Source: Desulfurococcales archaeon (lineage in GTDB: Archaea > Thermoproteota > Thermoprotei_A > Sulfolobales > Acidilobaceae). From it: a stretch of 32,850 bases of DNA. Position numbers and translations under genes: made by a program. How positions within the stretch are numbered: position 1 is the stretch's first letter; each line of letters starts with the position of its first letter. This document shows, piece by piece, positions 8,723-17,000 of this stretch. Location: positions 1-32,850 of the forward strand of contig WAOS01000014.1 of the NCBI GenBank assembly GCA_015521185.1, given 5' to 3'. The notes beneath the pieces are model-generated. The model was not told the origin of the DNA, did no database searches, and saw only the letters and a program-made list of their open reading frames with translations.

Positions 8723-9162
8723 GCCTCTACAATTCTAATCTTCCCCGATAGGTCTCTGAGGAGCTTTCTGGCCCCCTCGAGGCCGTAGAGTACTAGGAGT
8801 GAGCGGACCGGCTCTGCTACGGGCGATATACTGGCTACTCTTAGGAGTGGCATCCTCCGAGGGCTAGCGTAGAGGGACCCCTTGACTCCGTAGTTGGGGG
8901 CTGCGCGGCGAAGGGCTTTCCAGTCGTAGCGGGCCGGCACTATTGCCTTGTACCCGAGGATTGTCGCTACTCCCTCGGGACTCTCGATGACCCCGTCCGG
9001 GTCAGTGAGTAGGTGCAACTCCCATCTCACACTGATCTCGTCGGGCGCGACGAAGCCTAGGGCTAAGTAGTAGTGGGCCCCGATCTTCGTGTAGGGGCCT
9101 ATGATTTGCTTTGCTTCTCCCGTGATTATCTTTAGGGGGATGACGACCTCTATCCCATCCAT
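8719..9162 (-). CDS. Conserved-looking protein of unknown function, overlapping the threonine synthase start by 4 bp
   Basis: 147-aa ORF with coherent protein-like composition in an operonic arrangement. Confidence 0.7.
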   Translation of the reverse strand: MDGIEVVIPLKIITGEAKQIIGPYTKIGAHYYLALGFVAPDEISVRWELHLLTDPDGVIESPEGVATILGYKAIVPARYDWKALRRAAPNYGVKGSLYASPRRMPLLRVASISPVAEPVRSLLVLYGLEGARKLLRDLSGKIRIVEA

Positions 9163-9166
9163 ATGC

Positions 9167-10216
9167 TCACCTCATTACTAGGAGGGCCAGTACGGTTATG
9201 AGGGCTTGCCAAGAGAGCACTAGGAGAGTCACGCCCCTCTCGGTCGCTTTACCCCTCACCTTCTTGAGTGTTTTGATTGCTAGGTGGGTAACGCTGTACA
9301 CCTTCGGGTATCGCATGTCGAGGCTGCCGTCGGGTCTGGGAAGCCCGAATGTCTCCTTGTAGACTCCGTCCTTCAAGCCCCTGAGGAAGAGGGCTAGCTC
9401 TAGGAAGTAGAGGGCGAAGAGTGCGACGCCGAACTTCTCGAAGTTATCAACTATTACTATGGCTGCCAAGAGGCTCCCGAAAGCGTATGTAAAGGAGTTC
9501 CCGGGGAACACCTTGGCTGGGTACCAGTTATAGACTAGGAAGGCTATAAGGCCTAGGATCGCAATTACGCTTAGCTTTAGAGCTAGAGTCTTCCCGTGTA
9601 ATGCTGCGTATGCGGCGTAGCCCGCGAGTATTATTGTCGCCATGCCGGCTTCGAGCCCGTTGAAACCTGCTAGCATGTTGAACGCGTTGCTCGCGCCCAT
9701 GACTCCCACAGGAATCACTATCAAACTATAGGCCGGGCCAAGGTCGACTCTCCCCAACAGTGGTACACTTATGATACTAGTCCCAGCCTTGACGACGCTG
9801 AGCGGGAGAGCTATAGCATAACTGGCTAGTAGGCGATACCTTATGGGGACCCCCACCTTCCACCCCATTATATCGTCTACTAGACCTACGAAAGCGCCCA
9901 GGAGGAGGAGTAAGCTCACGCTCAACACGTCCTGGACCCTGTAGGGCCCGCCGCCGAGGTAGACGTGATACGCCTCCATCACGAGGAAGCCGAAGAGCAC
10001 ACCAAGAACACTCCATATTCCCGCGAACCTCGGAGCATAAACATCACCCGGCTTGTTCATGTCCTTCCCGAAGTGCAGGCTCAGGAAGGCGCTCTTAACC
10101 GGGCCCTCGAGCCTTGAGAGGCTCTTCCACAGCATGCTAACCCATTTCCCGGTAACCACTAGAGTGAACAGGAACGCTACCAGTCCCCCAGCAATGCAGT
10201 CTAGACAGCTTACCAA
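9167..10216 (-). CDS. UDP-GlcNAc:polyprenyl/dolichyl-phosphate GlcNAc-1-P transferase family (glycosyltransferase family 4, multi-TM)
   Basis: GKDMNKPGDVYAPRFAGIWSVLGVLFGFL, GAFVGLVDDIMGWK, ASNAFNMLAGFNGLEAGMA, FPGNSFTYAFGSLLAAI are the GPT/MraY Asp and Asn motifs. Confidence 0.88.
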   Translation of the reverse strand: MVSCLDCIAGGLVAFLFTLVVTGKWVSMLWKSLSRLEGPVKSAFLSLHFGKDMNKPGDVYAPRFAGIWSVLGVLFGFLVMEAYHVYLGGGPYRVQDVLSVSLLLLLGAFVGLVDDIMGWKVGVPIRYRLLASYAIALPLSVVKAGTSIISVPLLGRVDLGPAYSLIVIPVGVMGASNAFNMLAGFNGLEAGMATIILAGYAAYAALHGKTLALKLSVIAILGLIAFLVYNWYPAKVFPGNSFTYAFGSLLAAIVIVDNFEKFGVALFALYFLELALFLRGLKDGVYKETFGLPRPDGSLDMRYPKVYSVTHLAIKTLKKVRGKATERGVTLLVLSWQALITVLALLVMR

Positions 10217-10220
10217 GCCG

Positions 10221-10778
10221 CTAGTCCCTCCATGAGAGCCTCCACACTATGTACGCCGCTGTCTGCGACGAGAGGTAGCTTAGCGGGCCTATCGAGACCT
10301 CTTGGCTCGCATACCTACGTATAATGTTTTCGATGCTTTCCTCCGGCTCCTTATGCGCCCCCATCACCCATAGAGTTCTCCCCCTCAGGAGGATCCCTGA
10401 GACGTCCTCTCCAGCCTCAGATAGCCTGACTATGACTCGCGTCTTCGAGTATCGATGGAGAAATCTTTCGTAGTGCTCCCTCTCGGCTACGATGCACTCA
10501 TGCTGCCCTCTCCTCAGGGCCGCTAGAACAGAGTAGACTACCCCCCTCTCGCCCCGTCCCTTGTAGCAGCTCGGCTTGGCCGTGAGCCTGAAAGGCTCGC
10601 CGTTAACTCTCACGAGCGCGTGCACGGGCCAGTCGGCACCCAGGCTTGCAACGGCTAGGATTACCCTAGCATACACGTCGATCCGGGAGTACCGGGAAGC
10701 GTAGCCCCGTAAAACAGTTCTGCCGCCGAGGACGAGGGAGCCGGGATAGAAGATTGCTATCTCGTGCTCCCCGCTCAT
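10221..10778 (-). CDS. Possible SPOUT-superfamily RNA methyltransferase
   Basis: C-terminal GRTLWVMGAHKEPEESIENIIRRYASQEVSIGPLSYLSSQTAAYIVWRL resembles the SPOUT knot pattern GDH..P..IS(L/I)GP.SYL(A/S)S. Confidence 0.45.
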   Translation of the reverse strand: MSGEHEIAIFYPGSLVLGGRTVLRGYASRYSRIDVYARVILAVASLGADWPVHALVRVNGEPFRLTAKPSCYKGRGERGVVYSVLAALRRGQHECIVAEREHYERFLHRYSKTRVIVRLSEAGEDVSGILLRGRTLWVMGAHKEPEESIENIIRRYASQEVSIGPLSYLSSQTAAYIVWRLSWRD

Positions 10779-10780
10779 TC

Positions 10781-11113
10781 TTACTGCCCTATTATCTCGA
10801 GGATCTTCTTCTTAGCTTGCTCGTACGCCATGTCCTTGTCTGGCTTAGTTGTCTTAGGGTCGAAGGGATACTCGGCTAGGACTAGGACTATTCTTCCGTC
10901 GTCGAGTTCGACGAATAGCTGGGGCAGGCTCGCCATTCCTAGGTCGTCTGTCTGTCCATGGTCGATAGCAAAGAGGTAGTCCTCCTTCTTCACCTCTAGC
11001 TCGGCCCCGAACTCTTCGGCCAGCCTCTTAGCTAGGTTGAGCCAGGCCTTGTGGAGGGGATGGAACTCTGCTGTGTCAAGTATGATCTTCTTGACCTTCG
11101 CCATCTCGTTCAC
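10781..11113 (-). CDS. Conserved hypothetical protein, about 107 aa (likely start ATG at 11104)
   Basis: Coherent alpha/beta ORF; GGTGA Shine-Dalgarno before ATGGCGAAGG. Confidence 0.65.
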   Translation of the reverse strand: MNEMAKVKKIILDTAEFHPLHKAWLNLAKRLAEEFGAELEVKKEDYLFAIDHGQTDDLGMASLPQLFVELDDGRIVLVLAEYPFDPKTTKPDKDMAYEQAKKKILEIIGQ

Positions 11114-11160
11114 CCGCGATCAACCTGGATTGTCGCCTTCCCGGTTAAAAAGGGCAGTGG

Positions 11161-12039
11161 CTAGACGGCGCTCGCGTCAAGCCTCTTACAGTGGTCTCTC
11201 ATTAGTATGGCATCCTCTTCTAATATTGGGCTCTCGCTTATTATGACTGCGTGTACCCCTGTCTCGAGGTATGCCTTACACACTATGTCCCACTCGGGCC
11301 CGTATTCTTCCTCCGAGAGGGTGTGGTGCTCCCGCTCTCCTCCAGGCCCGTATTCTATTTTCGAGAAGTGCGTGTGGAGCGGCCTGACTGCTCGGGTGCC
11401 AAGCTCTCTTTCGAACTTCTCTATAACGCTTATCACGTGGTCCACGCTGGTCACGAACTTGCCCTCGTATCTAGCGTATAGATGAGCCCAGTCTATGGTA
11501 GGCCTGCATCTCCTCCCTAGCCGCCTGCATATCTCTATGACTTCGTCAATATCTCCTATGGCTTGCTTCCTACCCATTACCTCGGGAGAGAGATCCGGCT
11601 TCTTAACCCACGCGGGCAGCCTGTTTAGGGCCTCCTCGTATCCCTTTATCGCGGCTTCGAGCGCCTCGCGCTTGTCATGGTATCCTTTGTAGTAGCCAGT
11701 GTGTATCACTACAGCGTAGGCTCCCATCCACTCGGCAGCCTTCATGGAGTCAATAATTCTTCTTATACTTGCCTCTCTCTTATCATTATCCTTGCTAGCA
11801 AGATTGATATAGTATGGCGCGTGTAGGCTGAGGACTACGCTGTTCTCCTTCGCTCTCTCGCCGAGTAGGCGGGCCTTGGCCTCCGAGATTCTCACGCCCC
11901 GTACAGCCTCATACTCCAGGGCGTCTAGCCCTATGGATCTTAGGAAGGCGGGGACGTCCTCCATCTTGCCTTTTTTCATGCTAATCGGCTTACCAGCTGG
12001 GCCGAACCATAATCGCTTCGCCAATTCTCTCCTCACCAC
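11161..12039 (-). CDS. AP endonuclease family 2 / endonuclease IV-like TIM-barrel protein
   Basis: VVLSLHAPYYINLASKDNDKREASIRRIIDSMKAAEWMGAYAVVIHTGYYKG...RPTIDWAHLYARYEGKF...LHTHFSKIEYGPGGEREHHTL match Nfo-type metal-binding motifs. Confidence 0.85.
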   Translation of the reverse strand: MVRRELAKRLWFGPAGKPISMKKGKMEDVPAFLRSIGLDALEYEAVRGVRISEAKARLLGERAKENSVVLSLHAPYYINLASKDNDKREASIRRIIDSMKAAEWMGAYAVVIHTGYYKGYHDKREALEAAIKGYEEALNRLPAWVKKPDLSPEVMGRKQAIGDIDEVIEICRRLGRRCRPTIDWAHLYARYEGKFVTSVDHVISVIEKFERELGTRAVRPLHTHFSKIEYGPGGEREHHTLSEEEYGPEWDIVCKAYLETGVHAVIISESPILEEDAILMRDHCKRLDASAV

Positions 12040-12087
12040 CGTGGCGGACCGGGCTTATCCCGAGAGGCTAGAAAGTGACTGGCCCCC

Positions 12088-12603
12088 TTAAGGGCCACAC
12101 CCGATCTTTCTAGCCAGCTCGGACTCCCCGAGCCTTCTCTTGTATATTATTTCCACGCCCGGATCGTAACGGTAGCTTCTAAACCATTTGGGTGGTCCGT
12201 ATTGGAGACCTACGACCCTTAGGCTTACGCCTACGCTATTGGCCATGGCCCTAGCATAGCTTACTGGTATCTTCGGCTTCTTAGGCATAGACCATAGTAG
12301 CACGAGCATGTCGCCCACGGCCGGCATTCCCGCCCTCTGGTAGAAGATAATTTCTAGCGCCTCTTTTACTGCCTTCACAGGCTCGGGGATACCTCTCATG
12401 GTTGCAGCACCCGCGAGCGCTTCTTCCAGCTGGCGGGGATCCCTTGTTCGTTCAATGACGGGGGCGGCTCTAGACGCGTATACTACGAGGCCGAATCCCT
12501 CGTGATCGGAAGCGCACCTCTCAGCGTTTTGCGTCACAAAGCTCCTCTGAAACTCGATGTATTGCCTGGCGCTCCGACTAATGTCTACAGCGTATATGAT
12601 CAT
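12088..12603 (-). CDS. vWA-domain-like protein with incomplete MIDAS (vWA-2)
   Basis: IIYAVDISRSARQY (DxSxS), ATMRGIPEPVKAVKEAL; the position expected for the late Asp reads VLLWSMPKK. ATGA overlap with the upstream vWA gene. Confidence 0.7.
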   Translation of the reverse strand: MIIYAVDISRSARQYIEFQRSFVTQNAERCASDHEGFGLVVYASRAAPVIERTRDPRQLEEALAGAATMRGIPEPVKAVKEALEIIFYQRAGMPAVGDMLVLLWSMPKKPKIPVSYARAMANSVGVSLRVVGLQYGPPKWFRSYRYDPGVEIIYKRRLGESELARKIGCGP

Positions 12604-13169
12604 CTGGAGACGCCCCCGACTAGCTTTACGAGCCCGCTTGTGAGGTCCTCGTAACTGCCTACCTCGACCCAGTGGGCTATGTCTTTGTACTGATGATACG
12701 GTCCGGCGAGCTGGGTCTCCTCTATCTGGCCTATCACGAAGATGTAGAGGTCAACGCCGGACTGCTTCGCATATGATAGAGCGTATTCGAGGGGGACGCC
12801 CATGTTATAGTCTCCGTCTGTTATCACTGCTACTACCTTTTTGTGGTCGTGGAGAGCCCTCATAACCTTAACAGCCTCTACCACTGCATCTCCTGGGGCA
12901 GACCCCAGGAAGGTCCTTCCTAGAAGCCTAAGCGCCGAGAGGAAGTGAGAGATGTTCCTCGTTGGATATACGAGGGGGACTGCCCACTCCGCGAAAACTA
13001 CGAGACCCGTTTTAAGGCCCTCCTCTATTATTGCCCTCCTCGCGCTGATAGCAACAGAGTTTATGGAGGCTTGGAGCTTGCTCGGCTTGAAATTAGAGTA
13101 TATCTTGTCCATGCTTATTGATATGTCGAGAGCGTAGACCAGCGAGGGCATTCCTTGCTCACCTCCCAA
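12600..13169 (-). CDS. vWA-domain protein with intact MIDAS (vWA-1)
   Basis: LVYALDISISMDKIY (DxSxS), RTFLGSAPGDAVVEAVKVM, VVAVITDGDYNMGVPLEYAL. Confidence 0.85.
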   Translation of the reverse strand: MGGEQGMPSLVYALDISISMDKIYSNFKPSKLQASINSVAISARRAIIEEGLKTGLVVFAEWAVPLVYPTRNISHFLSALRLLGRTFLGSAPGDAVVEAVKVMRALHDHKKVVAVITDGDYNMGVPLEYALSYAKQSGVDLYIFVIGQIEETQLAGPYHQYKDIAHWVEVGSYEDLTSGLVKLVGGVSR

Positions 13170-13938
13170 GATCCGTGAAAGCGCTAGGTGGTAGAATCAG
13201 TGGGACGCTCTTGAGGGAGTATACTATGTCAAGGGCTTCTGACGTGCTTATGAGCTGCCGAGCTCTCGCCTCGTAGAGTAACTCTACAGCACCGACTGTC
13301 TTGATCCCGAAGCCCTCGAGGGCTTCTCGAAGCCTCTGGTCTACCGTTAGCACCGGAATGTTGCACGTTTTAGCCGCGTTAACCGTCGATTTCTCCGCCT
13401 TGCTGAGAAGTATCTTAGAGTTAATCTTCTCCTTCATCCTCGCGCAGGGTTCTATAGCTTCGATAGCCAGAACATGGCGGAGGATCCCCTTATGAATTGA
13501 GTATGCCTCCCAGAGCCTCTGCTCGTTCTCTAAGTCAGCAGCCATGTAGAGCCGCGTTCCCCCCTCGCGCAGCTTCCACAGCAAGTTGCCCAAGTACGAC
13601 GTGTAGACGGTGAATAAGGCTGAGGGGGCTAGTAGTATCTGGTTGGGTATCTCCGTTCTGGCAGGCTTTTGACTGCTCCCTAGTAGCGGTACAGTCCCGT
13701 TCTCCAGGAAATACGATATAACTCTATTGCATGGCGAGTCTGTAAACTCGCATATGTAGCTCAGCGTTGCGTTGCCGGACCGGTAAAGCATTAGGCCTAT
13801 ATGGTGAAGGTCTAGCTCGTCCATGAGCCTCCTAAGCGCGTCTCTTACCGCCTCGCTAACACTAGCATATATCCCGAGATCTACTAGTCTGCGTAGTCTC
13901 TCCTCGAGCACCCCTGTTATATCGACGCTTACAACCAT
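13159..13938 (-). CDS. Ribbon-helix-helix N-terminus fused to a PIN-like domain
   Basis: N-term VVSVDITGVLEERLRRLVDLGIYASVSEAVRDALRRLM is a textbook RHH; C-term LSKAEKSTVNAAKTCNIPVLTVDQRLREALEGFGIKTVGAVELLYEARARQLIS is PIN/DUF3368-like. Confidence 0.78.
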   Translation of the reverse strand: MVVSVDITGVLEERLRRLVDLGIYASVSEAVRDALRRLMDELDLHHIGLMLYRSGNATLSYICEFTDSPCNRVISYFLENGTVPLLGSSQKPARTEIPNQILLAPSALFTVYTSYLGNLLWKLREGGTRLYMAADLENEQRLWEAYSIHKGILRHVLAIEAIEPCARMKEKINSKILLSKAEKSTVNAAKTCNIPVLTVDQRLREALEGFGIKTVGAVELLYEARARQLISTSEALDIVYSLKSVPLILPPSAFTDLGR

Positions 13939-13971
13939 CTTCGGTAGGCCCCGCAGAACACCGCTGCTACA

Positions 13972-13986
13972 GCCCTCTCTGAGGGC
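13972..13986. promoter_or_regulatory. Palindrome GCCCTC-TCT-GAGGGC at the predicted transcription start of the RHH-PIN cassette
   Basis: Perfect 6-bp arms; TATA-like ctaattaac (about 14001-14009) lies 25-30 bp upstream on the minus strand. Confidence 0.5.
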
Positions 13987-14054
13987 GTGTGGGGAGCTAG
14001 TTAATTAGTCATGGGTATCAGTCGAGATAGGAATACTAGGATATAATACTAGAA

Positions 14055-14090
14055 ACTATACAGAAAAAATTGTTTGGGAAAATTTAGGTG
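14055..14090 (-). terminator. Probable T-rich transcription terminator after the S-layer gene
   Basis: Minus strand reads cctaaattttcccaaacaattttttctgtatag immediately after the stop codon; oligo-T stretches act as archaeal terminators. Confidence 0.5.
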
Positions 14091-14094
14091 ACCC

Positions 14095-17000
14095 TTACGG
14101 AGGAGTCCTTCCCCTCGAAATCACGCTCATAGCAACGATTGCGGCCAGCAGTACCACTATGCCGACGCTGGTCATAGTGGTGACTCTACCCTTCACGGCG
14201 TTGTTGCTCTCCTCTATCTTCTGCGAGAGGTCCTTGGTAGCCTTGTCGAGCTTCTGGGAGAGCGTGTTGTTCAGGTTGTCGATAGCGTTGAGTATCTGCT
14301 TGGTGTTGGTGCTCACCAGGTTGGTTAGGGTCGTGTTGAGCGACTTGGTCTCGTTGTAGAGCTCGCCTAGCTTTGCGGTAAAGGTCTTGTTTAGACTGTC
14401 AATGTAGCCCTCTATGTCCTCGGCCTTGGTGTTGATTAGTCCCTTGACGGAGGCGGCCTGGGTTCCGACCGCGGATATTATCTGGCTCTTGCTCTCGTTG
14501 ATGAGCATGCTTATGGCGTCTAGCTTAGTCATTGTCTCGTTCTGGAACATGCTTAGCCTGTTGCAGAGCCTCATGCCGAAGCTGGTCACGTTCGCGCTTA
14601 GGTTTGCTATGCTCTCTAGCACCTCCTCCTTAGCGACGCTTAGGTTGTAGGCTAGCATCTCATAGACAGCGTTTATAGTCGCGGTTATGTTGCCCTCGCT
14701 GGTCTTGATCTGCGCGATCAGGGCGCCGGTCTTGTTCTCGATTAGGCCTGTTAGGGTCGCGTTTAGGTTGTTGATGAGCTGGGTTATGTTAGCCTCCATG
14801 GTTCCTAGCTTGCTCAGTATTATCGCGGTGTTGTTGTCAACAGCGGTTATGAGCAGGCCTAGCTGCTCCAGAGTGGTGTTTAGCTTGATGAGTATCTCCT
14901 CGCCGTAAGCCTCTAGTGCTAGGTAGACCATTGCGATGTTGTTGTTGATCTCCTCGGTGCTATTTTCGATCTGCCTGCTTATGCTGTTGGTCGTGTCGAC
15001 GACTATGGTGAGGTTCGCATTGATCGCGTTGGCAAGGTTGATTAGCGCGCTTACATCAGCGTAGGTCTCGTTGAGAGTGTCGCTTACTACTACCAGCTTA
15101 CCGTTGATGCTCTCTAGCTTGAGGTTGAGGTTGTTGTAGACGTCGTTGATCAGGTTCTCGATCTCCACCTTTCCATTATTGACCTCAGTGATTACCTCGT
15201 TGAACAGGTCCTCTAGACTGCTCGCTACCGTCAGGCTGGTGAACGCCATGTCACTCTTGGGTATCATGAAGAACTTCGGCTGTACCTCAGCATATACCTT
15301 AATGAGCAGCTCGTCACCCTTCACGTCGGGCGTCACAGCGAACCTGTAGTGCCAGATGCCAGGCTCTCCAGTGTACTGCATCTTAGCGTTATCTAGGAGC
15401 TTCACCAGATTACCGCCGTCGTAGTAGTATACTGTTAGGTTGACCTCTATCTTGTGCGGCTTCACGGTGTCGTTATCGAGTAGCTGGCCACCTAGGTATA
15501 CAATTGCATACACGTCTACAGTGTCGCCTGGATAGGTTAGCTTTAGGGTGCCAGTGTAGACCTCAACCTTGACGTTCGGGGTCACGCTGTAGTAGATGTT
15601 GATTATCTCCTCGACAGTGTCGTTATAGTAGATTGTCAGAGTGTAGTTGCCGGGGCCATTGTCCTCTAGGAACTTACTTATGTTTGCGGTTATGTTGAAC
15701 GTACCATTTGCTGCAGTTGTGAAGGTCTCGCTGTAGCTGAGTAGCGTGCCGGTCTTATGGATTATGTAGCTTACAGTAGCGCTGCCCGGCCATCCATAGC
15801 CGAGCACTGTTACGTTCATTGCCTCTCCTAGGAATATCTGTAGCTTGTACTCTACTTTGCCGTTGAGTATAAGCTCGACTGGGTCAATAGCCCTCGCGGT
15901 TTCCCTAATGTATACTTCCTTACTGTGGCTACCATAGTAGGTTGTAGAGTCGTTGGCTACCACATAGTAGTCGCCGTATGGAGCCACTGGCACGTCGACT
16001 GTTCCCTTGAAGTAGCCGTTCGTGAAGGTTACGCTTGCAGCCTCCCAGTAGGTTGTATTGTCTGTGGTTATGCTTATGCTTCCACTGGTGAAGCTTACTC
16101 CTATTACCTCGACTGTGAAGTTTGTTTCGGCATAGTCTGGAAGCTGGTCCTTCCAGGGTGTTGCGGCCGGGTATGCAGGTGTCGCAGGAATCTGGTCTAC
16201 TCTGGCTGCGTCGGGGGTGAACCCGTAGCCGGTCAATAGTAGTGGCGCCGGGTTCACGAAGACCTTGTATACGCTGCCGTCGAGCACGAAGTTGAATGGC
16301 TGCGTGCTGAAGCCTCTGTTAGTTGTTGTTGTTCCGTGGGCGCTGAAGTGGAACGGGCTGTTGGCCGGGTCGACGTCTGCAGGTATCTGGAATAGGCTGA
16401 AGAACGTTCCATTGTCGTAGACGTGTATGCTGTCTCCTCCGCTTATGTCGGCTATGAACTTTAGGGTGGCCACGTCTGCTCCGCCGTAGAATATGGTCGC
16501 GGTTATGTTCTCATTCATGAATCCGTGTCCCTTGATCAGCACGTAGTCTCCGGGCGCAGTATTAGTGGTCTCATAGAAGTTGCCGAAGGTGCCATCGTTC
16601 TTGACTAGGGAGATCTCAAGGTACGGGTGTACTACTATGATGGATGGCCCGCTTGTTACAGTGGCGTTGGTAGCGGGCAGTCCCCTCACGTTGTCGCCCT
16701 GCTTCGCTACTACGAAGAACTGCCTACCTCCATACTGTGCTTCTGGCAGCGTTACTGTGACTGTAGCGTTGCCATATGTTGTATCCACGGTCGCGCTAGT
16801 GTCTATCTGGACTAGCTTACCGTCCCCGTACACGAATAGGCATATGTGGACAGGGTTAGTATTGCTTACGAAGTTGTACAGCTTTACGGTTATCTGGTCG
16901 CCTGGGTTAATCTCTGTAGTATTCCCAGCTACCTCAGTGTAGCCTGTTAGCTCAACGCTCGGGAATATGTTCATAGTCTTGCCTAGGCTACCTATGTTAA

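Noticed and set aside
14032-14052. Direct repeat AATACTAG-N5-AATACTAG near the S-layer 3' end
   Set aside because: Short, AT-rich, in a terminator-like region; plausible by chance.
15925-16239. Plus-strand ORFs antisense to the S-layer gene (several, 60-120 aa)
   Set aside because: Compositional shadows of a long GC-biased gene; no start context or recognisable family.
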